Assembly: GCF_002283365.1 (NCBI RefSeq)
Contig: NZ_MQWD01000001.1
Span: 931,694-995,693 of the forward strand
Direction of reading: 5' to 3'
Source: Rubrivirga marina
GTDB lineage: Bacteria; Bacteroidota; Rhodothermia; Rhodothermales; Rubricoccaceae
Length of the DNA: 64,000 nucleotides
Shown: piece by piece, positions 45,472 through 54,016 of the stretch
How the letters are laid out: the number at the start of each line of letters is the position of its first letter
Numbering within the stretch: position 1 is the first letter of the stretch
Made by a program: the position numbers and the translations under genes
Notes under the pieces: model-generated
Database searches by the model: none
What the model saw: only the letters and a program-made list of their open reading frames with translations
Told to the model about the DNA's origin: nothing

Positions 45472-45840
45472 TTACCGGATATCGAGGATCGTCACGTCGA
45501 ACGTCAGCGTCGCGTTCGGCGGGATGATCACCTCGCCGGTGTTCGGGTTCACGACGCCGCCCGCGCCATATGCCTGCTCTGGCGGAATGACGAGCGTCTT
45601 GCTCTCGCCGATCATCATCCCGAGGAGGCCGTCGTAGAACCCGGAGATCAGGCCCGGCTGCCCCGGGGCCGCCTCCCGAACGACGAACTCCGCCCCAGCG
45701 CTGGAGTCGAACACGTCCCCATTATCGAGACGGCCTTCGTAGGCCACGAGGACCGTGACGCCGTCCTCGACGACGCTCGGGCTGGAGTCGCACGCGGCGA
45801 CGGCGAGGACGAGGAGGGAGAGGAGGGCGAGTCGGTGCAT
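45472..45840 (-). CDS. FKBP-type peptidyl-prolyl isomerase lipoprotein
   Basis: This 122-aa protein has a lipobox signal (LLSLLVLAVAAC), a short linker and an FKBP domain: VTVLVAYEGRLDNGDVFDSS, ISGFYDGLLGMMIGESKTLVIPPEQAYG and ATLTFDVTILDI. It has the same architecture as the protein at 28771, but the linker is much shorter, and the loop before the last strand (NPNTGEVIIPPN) is different. A folding helper for exported proteins is the likely role. Confidence 0.9.
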   Translation of the reverse strand: MHRLALLSLLVLAVAACDSSPSVVEDGVTVLVAYEGRLDNGDVFDSSAGAEFVVREAAPGQPGLISGFYDGLLGMMIGESKTLVIPPEQAYGAGGVVNPNTGEVIIPPNATLTFDVTILDIR

Positions 45841-45992
45841 GGAGATCGGTTGGGTGTGCCGACCAAGCTACCGAGGCCGTCCGCCGACGGGTCCGAATTG
45901 CCCGTGGCCGGTCGGAATCGCCGGGTGAAGAGATCGGAGAGAGGCGGGGTGCGGCATCGCACGCATCGCCTTCCGTCTCTGCTCCTACTCTG

Positions 45993-46297
45993 ATGCGTCC
46001 GCTTCTCGTCGGCCTCGGCCTTCTCGTCGCCCTTCCACCCTGGCCCAGGCGGGGCCGCCGACGCGATAAACGGGGTTGAGGCGCTCGCGACGGGGGACGC
46101 GCCGAGCCAGGGCACTGCGATGGTCGTCGACGACGTCTCAGCTGGGGTTCGCTGTAGGCCGGCGGCTCGGCCTGCCGGTGTTCTTCAGCGACCGCGAGTT
46201 CAGGCTCTGGCCCCGGCCCAGGACCTCCGATGCCACGTCGCTGGAACTGCCCGTCGTGGGCGACGCAGCGGCGAGCGCGGCGTTCGCCTCCGAGTAG
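45993..46297 (+). pseudogene. Decayed gene for a small exported protein
   Basis: An ATG opens a signal-like segment (MRPLLVGLGLLVALP), but the frame soon turns into an Arg-rich tail and stops. Shifting frame gives TLAQAGPP (a natural cleavage site), then ADAINGVEALATGDAPSQGTAMVVDDVSAG, and a third frame gives FAVGRRLGLPVFFSDREFRLW... ending at TAG 46295-46297. At least two frameshifts would be needed. I cannot name the family, and a non-coding origin cannot be excluded. It lies directly before tRNA-Ser. Confidence 0.4.
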
Positions 46298-46406
46298 GGG
46301 CGCGCCGCCGGTTCGGGGGTAGATTTGGCGAGACGCTCGAGTCGGCGTCTCGCCGGTTGATGCCCGTCCTTCGCGGCGTGCGAACGGCGGACCTGTCTCC
46401 CGCACC

Positions 46407-46494
<88 letters not shown>

Positions 46495-46814
46495 TACAGG
46501 GTCCCAATTCTGGCCATTGAGTGCTGAAATCGAGGCCTGTGCTTGTTGGGCTGCCGGAAATACTGCCGGTTCCGTCGTGAACTGGACGTCGACGTGCGCA
46601 CGGTCCTCCCCGTGCTGGCGGGGAGAGGTCCTCCTCGACGCGGTCGGGCCTTCGTCGGCCGCCCCTCGGGCGCCCGCGCCTGGCGCGCTTGGCTGACCTG
46701 GGACGGGCCCGACTGACTCCCGATCGTGGCGGTTCGAGGGGGCCTGCCGGGCTCATGTGGCCGGGCCCGCTCGCAGAATCGGATCAGGCGCGTCGGCCTG
46801 GGGCGGCCAGTCCG
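46495..46814. other. Region after tRNA-Ser without a supported gene
   Basis: About 320 nt with a locally less GC-rich start (46505-46580). Several short frames are open, but none has a signal, motif or plausible composition. It is where an integrase gene would be expected if the island were complete; I see no such protein. Confidence 0.4.
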
Positions 46815-47717
46815 CTACTCGTCGCTGACGGTGAACGGGACGTACATCCCCTTCCCGACCGGGTCCGGCACCTCGGCGACCCAGGCGTAGTCGCCGGGCT
46901 CGAACGTGGCCGTAAAGTAGGCCGTCGAGCCGGCCGGGGCCTCGTGGGTGCCGCCGAGGAAGGTGACCGGCGGGGGCGTGTCGAGCCCGTCGCGGCTACT
47001 CCAGTCCATCCAGGCCCCGAGCGCGTCGGGATCGACCTCGTCGTCGAGCCTGGCGAGGTGGACGTCGTGGCCGAGGAAGTGCTCGTGGGGCCCCTGGTCG
47101 CGGTACGCCACGGCGACCGTGTGGACGCCGGGTGCGGGCGGGTCGCCGGCCTCGATGCCGTCGGCCGAGACGGCCAGCCGGTAGGTCGGCTCGGGGGGCG
47201 GGGCCCCGGTCGGCGCGCCTGTCACGGTGATCTGGTGGGCCATCGGATGGAAGGCCCCGTTCGTCTTCACGTAGCACTCGACGACGTAGGTCCCCGGGGC
47301 GAGGTCGAGGGTGGCCTCGGCGACGTGGCCCGGCGACAGGAGCCCGGGGCCGCCGACGTAGACGGCCCCGCCGTACCACTCGGGGAGCCGGGCGAACACG
47401 GCCCCGGCCCCCTCGGCGTCGCCGTCGTAGAGGCGCTCGGCGCCCTCGACGAAGACCGGGACGACGTCGCGGAGCTGGTCCTCGAGGGTGTACCCGTCGG
47501 GGAGCCGGTTGACGAGGGCGAAGTGGGTGACGGCGTCGCGGTTGTCGAGGCGGATCGTGGTCCACCCGGGGCGGAGGGTGTCGGGGCCGGCGAAGGCCAT
47601 GTCCTGGGTCACGAGCTCGGCGACGACGGGCCCGTCGGGCGGGGCCTCGGCCGGGGCGTCGGGGGCGTCGGCGCAGGCGACGAGGGCGAGGGCGAACAGC
47701 GAGATGACGAGGCGCAT
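46815..47717 (-). CDS. Lipoprotein with two cupredoxin-like domains
   Basis: This protein of about 300 aa starts at the ATG that opens a lipobox signal (MRLVISLFALALVAC); an ATG 21 nt upstream is in frame. Domain 1 (about 25-165) has the plastocyanin-like order DTLRPGWTTIRLDNRDAVTHFAL ... GTYVVECYVKTNGAFHPMAH, with His, Cys, His and Met placed as type-1 copper ligands would be. Domain 2 (about 170-300: HTVAVAYRDQGPHEHFLGHDVHLARL ... FEPGDYAWVAEVP) has a similar sandwich pattern. Copper binding or electron transfer is an inference. It is the last gene of a three-gene minus-strand group. Confidence 0.62.
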   Translation of the reverse strand: MRLVISLFALALVACADAPDAPAEAPPDGPVVAELVTQDMAFAGPDTLRPGWTTIRLDNRDAVTHFALVNRLPDGYTLEDQLRDVVPVFVEGAERLYDGDAEGAGAVFARLPEWYGGAVYVGGPGLLSPGHVAEATLDLAPGTYVVECYVKTNGAFHPMAHQITVTGAPTGAPPPEPTYRLAVSADGIEAGDPPAPGVHTVAVAYRDQGPHEHFLGHDVHLARLDDEVDPDALGAWMDWSSRDGLDTPPPVTFLGGTHEAPAGSTAYFTATFEPGDYAWVAEVPDPVGKGMYVPFTVSDE

Positions 47718-47756
47718 GGGATAAGGGGATCGGGACATGGGGTGAGGGGGAGGCCC

Positions 47757-48584
47757 TCAGCGGCGCTCCTCGAACAGGACGATAAGCGGCGTCGACCGCA
47801 TCCCCTCGGCCCGTTCCCACGCGGCCTCGGTCGGGACGAGCAGGAGGAGGAGGGCGTCGGCGCCCGGCCGGCCGGCGGCCCGGCGCGCGGCCTCGACGGC
47901 GCCCGGCGCGTAGTCGACGGCGAAGACCCCGTTGATGACGAAGGGCTCGCCGGGGACGAGGTGGTCGACGGCCCCGAGCGGCCACCCCGGCAGGTCCGGG
48001 TCGCGGGGCAGGAACCGATCACCCGGGCGGAGCGGCCCCGACGTGAACCGCTCGACGACGTGGTCGTCCTCGACGCGGGCGGCGAGGAGGGCTAGCGGCG
48101 GCACGTCGCCGGTGCCCTCGACCGTGAGGAACCGGCCGAGGGCCGCGAGCGGCTGGCCGTCGAACGAGACGCAGTCGGGGACGGAGAGGGCCACGGCGGC
48201 GTCCGAGGCGGGCGGCCCCGACGTCCGCTCTCCGACCCAGGACCGCGTCAGCTCTCCGTCGCAGTGGTTCCACCGGCCCTCGAAGCGGCCGGCCTCAGAG
48301 AACGCGAACCGCAGCCGACCCCAGTAGGCGGTCCCCCCGCGGACGTCGGGGCACTGGCGCGCCGAGCGTGGCTCGTACCAGGTCCCCTCGAGGACGCCGT
48401 CGCGGAGCGTCCCCTCGAGGCGGGAGCCCCCGTCGTGGGCGTAGGTCCCGCTGACGGACGGGCCCTCGGAGTGGAGGGTCATCGCACCATAGGTCGTCGC
48501 CCACGTGCCGTCGACGGCGGTTCCGGGCTGTGCGGCGACGGGGAGGACGAGGAGGGCGGCGAGGAGGAGCGCGAGGCGGGGCAT
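47757..48584 (-). CDS. Secreted protein with Gly/Trp beta-repeat N-terminal domain
   Basis: This 275-aa protein has a signal peptide (MPRLALLLAALLVLPVAAQ). Residues 22-115 show a recurrent secreted beta-structure (GTWATTYGAMTLHSEGPSVSGTY, RLEGTLRDGVLEGTWYE, FSEAGRFEGRWNHCDGEL). The C-terminal half (VPDCVSFDGQPLAALGRFLT..., VNGVF-like strand, GADALLLLLVPTE) is unrecognised. No catalytic motif is visible. The gene lies 39-40 nt from both neighbours on the same strand, so the three are likely cotranscribed. Confidence 0.62.
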   Translation of the reverse strand: MPRLALLLAALLVLPVAAQPGTAVDGTWATTYGAMTLHSEGPSVSGTYAHDGGSRLEGTLRDGVLEGTWYEPRSARQCPDVRGGTAYWGRLRFAFSEAGRFEGRWNHCDGELTRSWVGERTSGPPASDAAVALSVPDCVSFDGQPLAALGRFLTVEGTGDVPPLALLAARVEDDHVVERFTSGPLRPGDRFLPRDPDLPGWPLGAVDHLVPGEPFVINGVFAVDYAPGAVEAARRAAGRPGADALLLLLVPTEAAWERAEGMRSTPLIVLFEERR

Positions 48585-48623
48585 GGGATCGGAGGAGAAC
48601 GGGACGGGGAGCGGCGGCGGGGC

Positions 48624-50651
48624 CTAGAGGCAGTGCTGGCCGTAGGTCGAGCCCGTGGGGATGGAGACCGGCACGAGCCGGCCGCACCCGGTCGCCGTCG
48701 TCGCCCCCGGCCGGAACTCGAGGCCGACGGCCGCGCCGGTCTGCGACGTCCCCGGGCCGAGGTCGGCGTGGGCGGGGTCGCCCGAGGCGGCCGTGAGGGT
48801 GAGGGCGGCGGGGTCGCCAATCGAGCCCCAGCTCGAACTGCCGGCCCCGTCGATCGCGACGTGGGTGAGTGTGCCGGTGCTCCGGAGCAGTTCGATCCCC
48901 TTCCACGCCCCGTCGTCACCCGCGAGGCGGATAGGGGCGGTCTCGGTGCCGGCGAGCGTGAGCACGCCGCCGGTGACGCCCAGCCCGATGTCGCCCTGGA
49001 ACAGGATCTCGACGCCGCGCCCGACGGTGAATGCGGCGCCGTCGACGGCCAGGCCCACGGGCGTGTCGGTGATGACGTACGGGACGCCGAGGTCCCGCCA
49101 CTCCGTGTCCTCCGTGAGCACGGAGACGTACGCGTAGACGTCGACGACGTCGCGGCCGTTGCCGGTGTAGCTGGACGCCGCGTCGAGGTCGTCGGCGACG
49201 GTGGCCCGGACGTGGGCGGCGCCGAGGGCGTTGTCGGTGAGGGCGTTGCGCGCGAACCCGGGGAGCGAGACGCCCTCCATCGCCACGAGCCCGTAGCCGG
49301 CCCCGCCGCGGAGGGTCGAGTCCGTGACCCGGACGGCCGCGTCGGTGGCGACGAACACGTTCCCGGGCTCGACCGAGCCGGAGTGCGTGTCGCTCCCGCC
49401 CCCCTCGACGACCGTGTGGGCGAGGCGGTTGTCGGCCGCGGAGAAGACCCGGAGGCCGCGCCAGCTTCCCCGGCCGGCCATGGCCCCGGTGAGGACGACG
49501 GGCTCGGCGGCCGTCCCCTCGGCCCGGAGGCGCCCCCCGGCGGCGACCGTCATCGCCATGTCGTCCTCGAACGCGATCCGGACGCCGGCCGCCAGGCGGA
49601 GGTCGCCGTCCGGCCCGGCCACGTCGAACGCGTACCGGTCGGACTCCTGCTCGACGAGGTACCCGTCGCCCATCGGCACCCACGTCACGGCCCCCGTCAC
49701 GTCGTCGGCGTCGACGGCCACGAGGTCGACGTCGTTGCCGTCGGCCGTCGACGTGGCGTCGAGGAAGTGGGCCTGGGAGGCGGAGACGTGGGCCGGGCCG
49801 GCCGCGTTCGCCGTATACCGGTTGCGGCCGTGGGCGCGGAGCGCGGCGCCCGACGCCATGCTCAGCCCGAACGCGCTCCCCTCGCGGAGCGTCGCGTCGA
49901 GGAGCGTCGACTCGGCCCCGCCCGTTATAAGCAGGTTGCCCCGCGTAATCGACCCCGAGAACGACCCGCCGCCGCCGTGCTCGATCGTGACGTGCTCGAG
50001 CCGGTTCTCGGCGTGGTCCGCACCGTCGAGCCAGACGGCGCCCCAGTGGCCGCGCCGGGCCTCGGTCCCGGTCAGGACGATGGGCTCGGTGGCCGTCCCG
50101 GCGGCCCGGAGGCCGCTGGCGGCGCCCCGGACCACGAGCGTGACGTCCTCGGCGAACGCGGCGCGGACGCCGGGCTCGATCGCGAGGAGCCCCTGCGTCG
50201 TGACGTTCCGCGTCACGACGTAGTCGACGCAGGCCGGCGGGTCGATCCAGTTCTCCCACGTGGCGCCGCCGCTCAGCACGCCGCCGGCCTCGCGGGGCGA
50301 CGGGCAATCGGAGACGGTGATCTGGACGGCCGCGCTCCGGGTCGGGTCGGCCGTGCTCGTCGCCGTGATCCGGGCGGTCCCGGAGGCGACCCCCGTTACC
50401 CGGCCGGCCCCGTCGACGCGAGCGACGGCCTCGTCGTCGGACGCCCACGTGACGCCCTGCGGCGCCGACGCGGGCCGGACCTCGGCCTCGAGCCGGAGCG
50501 TCTCGCCCATGGCGACCTCCGCGACCGCGGCGACGATCTCGACGCCGGTGACGACAGAGCCGCCGGGGTCGGTGGGGCCCATCGAGTCGCACGCGACGAG
50601 GGCGAGCGCGAGGGCACACAGCGCGAGGGCGCGTGGGGCGGAGCGGGGCAT
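48624..50651 (-). CDS. Cell-surface lipoprotein with BIG2 Ig-like domain and parallel beta-helix
   Basis: This 675-aa protein has a lipobox signal (ALALCALALALVAC). Residues about 35-115 form a bacterial Ig-like (BIG2) domain (GVTWASDDEAVARVDGAGRVTGVASGTARITATS). The rest consists of repeating units of the form GLRAAGTATEPIVLTG ... HWGAVWLDGADHAENRLEHVTIEHGGG, LRAEGTAAEPVVLTG ... SWRGLRVFSAADNRLAHTVVEGGG, and LTLAGTETAPIRLAG ... AWKGIELLRSTGTLTHVAIDGAG, which is the pattern of right-handed parallel beta-helix proteins. It is probably exposed on the surface, possibly adhesive or glycan-binding. The divergent neighbour encodes a BTAD regulator. Confidence 0.82.
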   Translation of the reverse strand: MPRSAPRALALCALALALVACDSMGPTDPGGSVVTGVEIVAAVAEVAMGETLRLEAEVRPASAPQGVTWASDDEAVARVDGAGRVTGVASGTARITATSTADPTRSAAVQITVSDCPSPREAGGVLSGGATWENWIDPPACVDYVVTRNVTTQGLLAIEPGVRAAFAEDVTLVVRGAASGLRAAGTATEPIVLTGTEARRGHWGAVWLDGADHAENRLEHVTIEHGGGGSFSGSITRGNLLITGGAESTLLDATLREGSAFGLSMASGAALRAHGRNRYTANAAGPAHVSASQAHFLDATSTADGNDVDLVAVDADDVTGAVTWVPMGDGYLVEQESDRYAFDVAGPDGDLRLAAGVRIAFEDDMAMTVAAGGRLRAEGTAAEPVVLTGAMAGRGSWRGLRVFSAADNRLAHTVVEGGGSDTHSGSVEPGNVFVATDAAVRVTDSTLRGGAGYGLVAMEGVSLPGFARNALTDNALGAAHVRATVADDLDAASSYTGNGRDVVDVYAYVSVLTEDTEWRDLGVPYVITDTPVGLAVDGAAFTVGRGVEILFQGDIGLGVTGGVLTLAGTETAPIRLAGDDGAWKGIELLRSTGTLTHVAIDGAGSSSWGSIGDPAALTLTAASGDPAHADLGPGTSQTGAAVGLEFRPGATTATGCGRLVPVSIPTGSTYGQHCL

Positions 50652-50733
50652 GAGAGGGGAGGCAGGGGGGTGCGCCCGTGAGGTACGGGAGGGCTCTTGG
50701 CTGGTCGTTAGCCCCCTCTTAGTTTGGTCTTAG
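50652..50733. promoter_or_regulatory. 82-nt divergent promoter region in the island
   Basis: The gap separates the beta-helix lipoprotein and the BTAD regulator. Its plus-strand end is AT-richer (TTAGTTTGGTCTTAGATG ahead of the ATG at 50734), and GGGCT...AGCCC (50692-50715) forms a weak inverted repeat. It is the natural place for regulator binding. Confidence 0.45.
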
Positions 50734-52905
50734 ATGAGTGCCCCGTCACGAATCCGGTTGCTCGGCCCCGCGGACACGACGTGCCCGCGGGCGGCCACGC
50801 TCCTGGTCGGCCCAAAGCGGGTCGCGCTCCTCGCGTACCTCGCCCTCGCACGCCCCCGCGGCTTCCAGCGGCGCGACACGATCCTCCCCCTCTTCTGGCC
50901 CGACCACGGGCAGGCGGCCAGCCGGAACGCGCTGAGCAACCTGCTCTACCACGTCCGCCGGGGCCTGGGGCCCGGGGCCGTCGTCAACCGGGGGGCCGAG
51001 GAGGTCGGCCTGGACCCCGGTCGGCTCTGGGTTGACGTGGTCGAGTTCGAGGAGGCCGCCCGGCGGGGCGAGTTCGCCCGGGCCCTCGACCTCTACCGTG
51101 GCGACCTGCTCGAGGGGTTCTTCGTCCGCGGCGCCGCGCCCGAGTTTGAGCGGTGGCTCGACGACGAGCGGCGCCGGCTCCGGCGCCGAGCGAGCGAGGC
51201 CGCGTGGGCGCTGGCCGACGCCGCCGAGGCCGACGGCGACGCGCCGACCGCCCGCGCCGCCGCCCGCCGCGCGGCGGCGCTCGCCCCCCCCTCCGACGAG
51301 GCGCACGTCCGGCTGGTGGAGACGCTGGGGCGGACGGGCGACCGGGCCGGCGCGCTCGCCGCCCACGCCGCGTACTGCCGGCGGCTGACCGACTACCTCG
51401 GCCTCGGCCCGTCGGCGGCGGCCTCTGCGGCCGCAGCCCGACTCCGGCGGGCCGTCCTCCCGGCCGCCCGCCCGTCGCCCCCCCCCACGCGGCGGATCGC
51501 GGTCCTCCCGTTCCAGGCGCTGGGCGCCGACGCGCCGAGCGCGTTCGCCGACGGCGTCCAGGTCGGGCTCATGGCCCGGCTCTCGGCCGTCGGCGGCCTT
51601 GACGTCATCTCGCGGACGTCGGTCCGGCGGTTCGACCGGCCGGCGGCGGTCCCGGAGATCGCCGCCGCGCTCGGCGTGGGGTGGGTGCTTGAGGGCGAGG
51701 TCCTGGAGGGCCCCGCCGGGGTCCGCCTCGCGGTCCGCCTCGTCGACGCGCCGAACGACCGGCAGGTGTGGGCAGGCGACTTCCGCCGGCCGCTCGCGAC
51801 CGAGGGCGTGTCCCAGATCCAGGCCGAGGTCGCGCGCGAGGTGGCCGGGGCGCTCCGCATCGAGGTCGGGGCCGCGCCCGACGAGCGGCCCCACACGCCG
51901 AGCCTCGACGCCTACCGGTTCTGGGCCGAGGGCCGGCGCCGGCTCGACGAGCGGACGGAGGCCGGCATGCGGGAGGCCGTCCGGCTGTTCCGCCAAGCGC
52001 TCGCCGCAGATCCTCAGTACCCGCTCGCCCTCGTCGGCCTGTCCGACGCGCTCGGGCTGCTCTACGACTACCGCCACGAGCCGGACCCGTCGGTGCTCAA
52101 GGAGGCCGAGGCCGCGGCCCGGCGCGCGCTCGCCGCGGCGCCCGACCTCGCCGAGGCCCACGCCTCGCTCGGGGCCCTCAGCGTGGCCCGCCGCGACGGC
52201 GTCGCCGGGCTCTACGCCTTCGACCGGGCCGTCGAACTCCGGCCGGACTACGCCGAGGCCCACAACTGGCGGTCCTACGCGAGCGCCATCCTCGGCCGGC
52301 CGGAAGACGCGCTCGCGAGCGCCCGCCAGGCCGTCGCGCTCGACCCGCTCTCCCCCGAGGCCGTGATCAACCTGGGGTTCGCGCTCCTCATCACGGGGGA
52401 ACCCGAGGGCGCGCTCGCCGAGGCCCGCCGCGTCCGGGAGCTGAGCCCGGGCTTCGTGACCGGCGCGTTCTACGAGGGGCTCCCCCTGCTCGCGCTGGGC
52501 CGGCCCGCCGAGGCCGCGGCCGTGCTCGAGGGCGTCGAGGAGCCGTGGAGCGGCCTCGGCCCGCAGACGGCCCGGGCCGTCGCGCTCGCCGCCCTCGGCC
52601 GGTACGACGAGGTGCGCGCGGCGCTCGCCATGTTCGAGGCTGAGGGCGACGCGTTCGCCGCGGCCGTCGCCCACCTCGCCCTGGGGGACGTGCCGACGGG
52701 CGAGGCCGCCCTCGGCCGGGTCCGCGAGTGGGGCGCGTGGACGGCCGTCGCCGTCCACCACCTCTTCGGCCCGCTCTGGGCCACCCTCCCGCCCCGCACG
52801 CTCCGCGAGGCCAGGGCGCGCGCCGGTCGAGCCTGGGGGGCCGTCGGCGCCGGAGGGCGGGCGTTGGCGTTCCCCGGCGAGGTGGCGCCCTCCCGTGGCT
52901 CGTAG
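50734..52905 (+). CDS. BTAD (SARP-like) transcriptional regulator with TolB-like domain and TPRs
   Basis: This 723-aa protein has an N-terminal winged-helix region (about 5-95: RIRLLGPADTT, VALLAYLALARPRGFQRRDTILPLFWPD, SRNALSNLLYHVRRGLG) followed by the bacterial transcriptional activator domain (about 97-240: VDVVEFEEAARRGEFARALDLYRGDLLEGFF). Residues about 250-365 resemble the TolB/FlgO-type nucleotide-cyclase-associated module (RRIAVLPFQALGADAPSAFADGVQVGLMARLSAVGGLDVISRTSV shortened), and 380-690 are TPR-like (PDLAEAHASLGALSVARRDGVAGLYAFDRAVELRPDYAEAHNW shortened). There is no membrane segment. It likely controls the divergent exported genes. Confidence 0.85.
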   Translation: MSAPSRIRLLGPADTTCPRAATLLVGPKRVALLAYLALARPRGFQRRDTILPLFWPDHGQAASRNALSNLLYHVRRGLGPGAVVNRGAEEVGLDPGRLWVDVVEFEEAARRGEFARALDLYRGDLLEGFFVRGAAPEFERWLDDERRRLRRRASEAAWALADAAEADGDAPTARAAARRAAALAPPSDEAHVRLVETLGRTGDRAGALAAHAAYCRRLTDYLGLGPSAAASAAAARLRRAVLPAARPSPPPTRRIAVLPFQALGADAPSAFADGVQVGLMARLSAVGGLDVISRTSVRRFDRPAAVPEIAAALGVGWVLEGEVLEGPAGVRLAVRLVDAPNDRQVWAGDFRRPLATEGVSQIQAEVAREVAGALRIEVGAAPDERPHTPSLDAYRFWAEGRRRLDERTEAGMREAVRLFRQALAADPQYPLALVGLSDALGLLYDYRHEPDPSVLKEAEAAARRALAAAPDLAEAHASLGALSVARRDGVAGLYAFDRAVELRPDYAEAHNWRSYASAILGRPEDALASARQAVALDPLSPEAVINLGFALLITGEPEGALAEARRVRELSPGFVTGAFYEGLPLLALGRPAEAAAVLEGVEEPWSGLGPQTARAVALAALGRYDEVRAALAMFEAEGDAFAAAVAHLALGDVPTGEAALGRVREWGAWTAVAVHHLFGPLWATLPPRTLREARARAGRAWGAVGAGGRALAFPGEVAPSRGS

Positions 52906-52964
52906 ACCAAGGGCAGGGGCGGCCGGCGCACTCGCCTCCTGCCCTCCCGGGGCTCGGTAGCCGC

Positions 52965-53640
52965 GCCCGTTGCTTCGTCGGCCACCCCGACCGGGCGGCG
53001 TTCCTCAGCGGGCTCGACGTCCGGGACGTGTGAGACGTCGGCAATCGCGAAGCTCGCGGCCATGAACGACGAAGTCATGTGGCGGAGGCTCGACGTCGTC
53101 CCCTCCGGGCGGTCTGCGAGATCCGGGGCGTCCCGTGCGTCCGGGACGGGGGACGGGCCGAGCGGCAGACGATGGACCGGTCGCGGAGCTTCGGCGAGCC
53201 GGTCGAGGACCTCAGGACGATCCGGCGGGCCGTGGCGACGCACGCGGCGCGAGCGGCCGAGAAGCTCTGGGCCGGGAGGCTCGTGGCCGCGCGGGTCGGC
53301 GCGTCCTGCACGACAAAGGGATATGGCGACGGGCCCCACACATCGGGGGGGGTCGAGCGCGACCTCGCCGTGGCGCCGCCACGGACGCCCGACCTGCCCC
53401 GGGCCACGCTCCTCGTGCTCGGCCAGGCCTACGAGGCCCGCCACGCCGAGGGGCAGCCGTCCCCGTACTGGAAGGCCGGCGTCGTCCTCGGCGAGCCGAG
53501 GCGGGCGGGGACCGAGCAGAGGTCCCTCTTCGACGCGACGAACAGACGCCTCAGCAGGGCCGGCTCATGGACGCGGTCAACGCGTGTAACCGGGGGATCG
53601 GGAAGCGGGCCCTGGCCGTCTGGGGCAGCGAGGTCACGCC
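52965..53640 (+). pseudogene. umuC: Decayed, 5'-truncated umuC (Y-family DNA polymerase V subunit) fragment
   Basis: Pieces matching the little-finger/C-terminal half of UmuC occur in order in all three plus-strand frames: PDRAAFLSGLDVRDV then TGA at 53031 where UmuC has the Trp of VWGVG; SAIAKLAAMNDEVMWRRLDVV (frame of 53062); EIRGVPCV...DRSRSFGEPVEDL, ATHAARAAEKL, YWKAGVVLGE, EQRSLFD (frame of 53079); and LMDAVNACNRGIGKRALAVWG (frame of 53555). The catalytic palm domain is missing entirely. One nonsense codon and at least three frameshifts make it non-functional. UmuC is commonly carried on mobile DNA, which fits the island. Confidence 0.75.
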
Positions 53641-53964
53641 GGGGAGCTACGCCGGGACCTGGTACCTCTCGGGCGCCGCGGACGGTGGCCTCGGCGGTGA
53701 CGATTACATCAGCTACACGTACACCGAAACGGGGGCGCTCACCTGCGACAGCCCGGGGTCCACCCTGGACGCCTTCGTGCTGTACCGCGGCCAGGTCCGC
53801 GTCCGGTAAGACCGGCGCCCGCTTCGAGGCGCCCCCGACGGCCCCGGCTGGCGGGGGCGCTCCGACGCGTGTCCCCCGGGTTGCCCCCGGCCTTCGCCTC
53901 CTCCGTCGGCCTGCTAGGCCGGCCCGACGACGCGGACGTAGACGTGGGCCGCTCGCGGGAGCCC
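53641..53964. other. Unassigned stretch after the umuC remnant
   Basis: The last umuC frame runs on to 53809 (GSEVTPGSYAGTWYLSGAAD...YTYTETGALTCDSPGS...). This has protein-like composition with Thr/Tyr/Gly but no recognised family, and may be the 3' piece of another lost gene. Nothing is seen from 53810 to the hairpins at 53965. Confidence 0.4.
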
Positions 53965-53998
53965 GGCGCTCCGGAGCGCCCGGTGAGACCCCTCACCG
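53965..53998 (-). terminator. Tandem hairpins downstream of the GlsB-type gene
   Basis: GGCGCTCC/GGAGCGCC (53965-53980) is a perfect 16-bp palindrome. CGGTGAG-ACCC-CTCACCG (53981-53998) follows directly. Both lie 19-52 nt beyond the stop of the minus-strand gene ending at 54017. No T tract is present. Confidence 0.5.
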
Positions 53999-54016
53999 GG
54001 CGCCCGACTGGCTCCG

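Noticed and set aside
46495-46814. Integrase gene next to tRNA-Ser
   Set aside because: No frame on either strand shows the R..HxxR..Y pattern or any recombinase-like block.
48264-50681. 805-codon plus-strand open frame
   Set aside because: It is antisense to the beta-helix lipoprotein, Asp/Val/Gly/Arg-rich as expected for complement frames in GC-rich DNA, and has no motif or signal.
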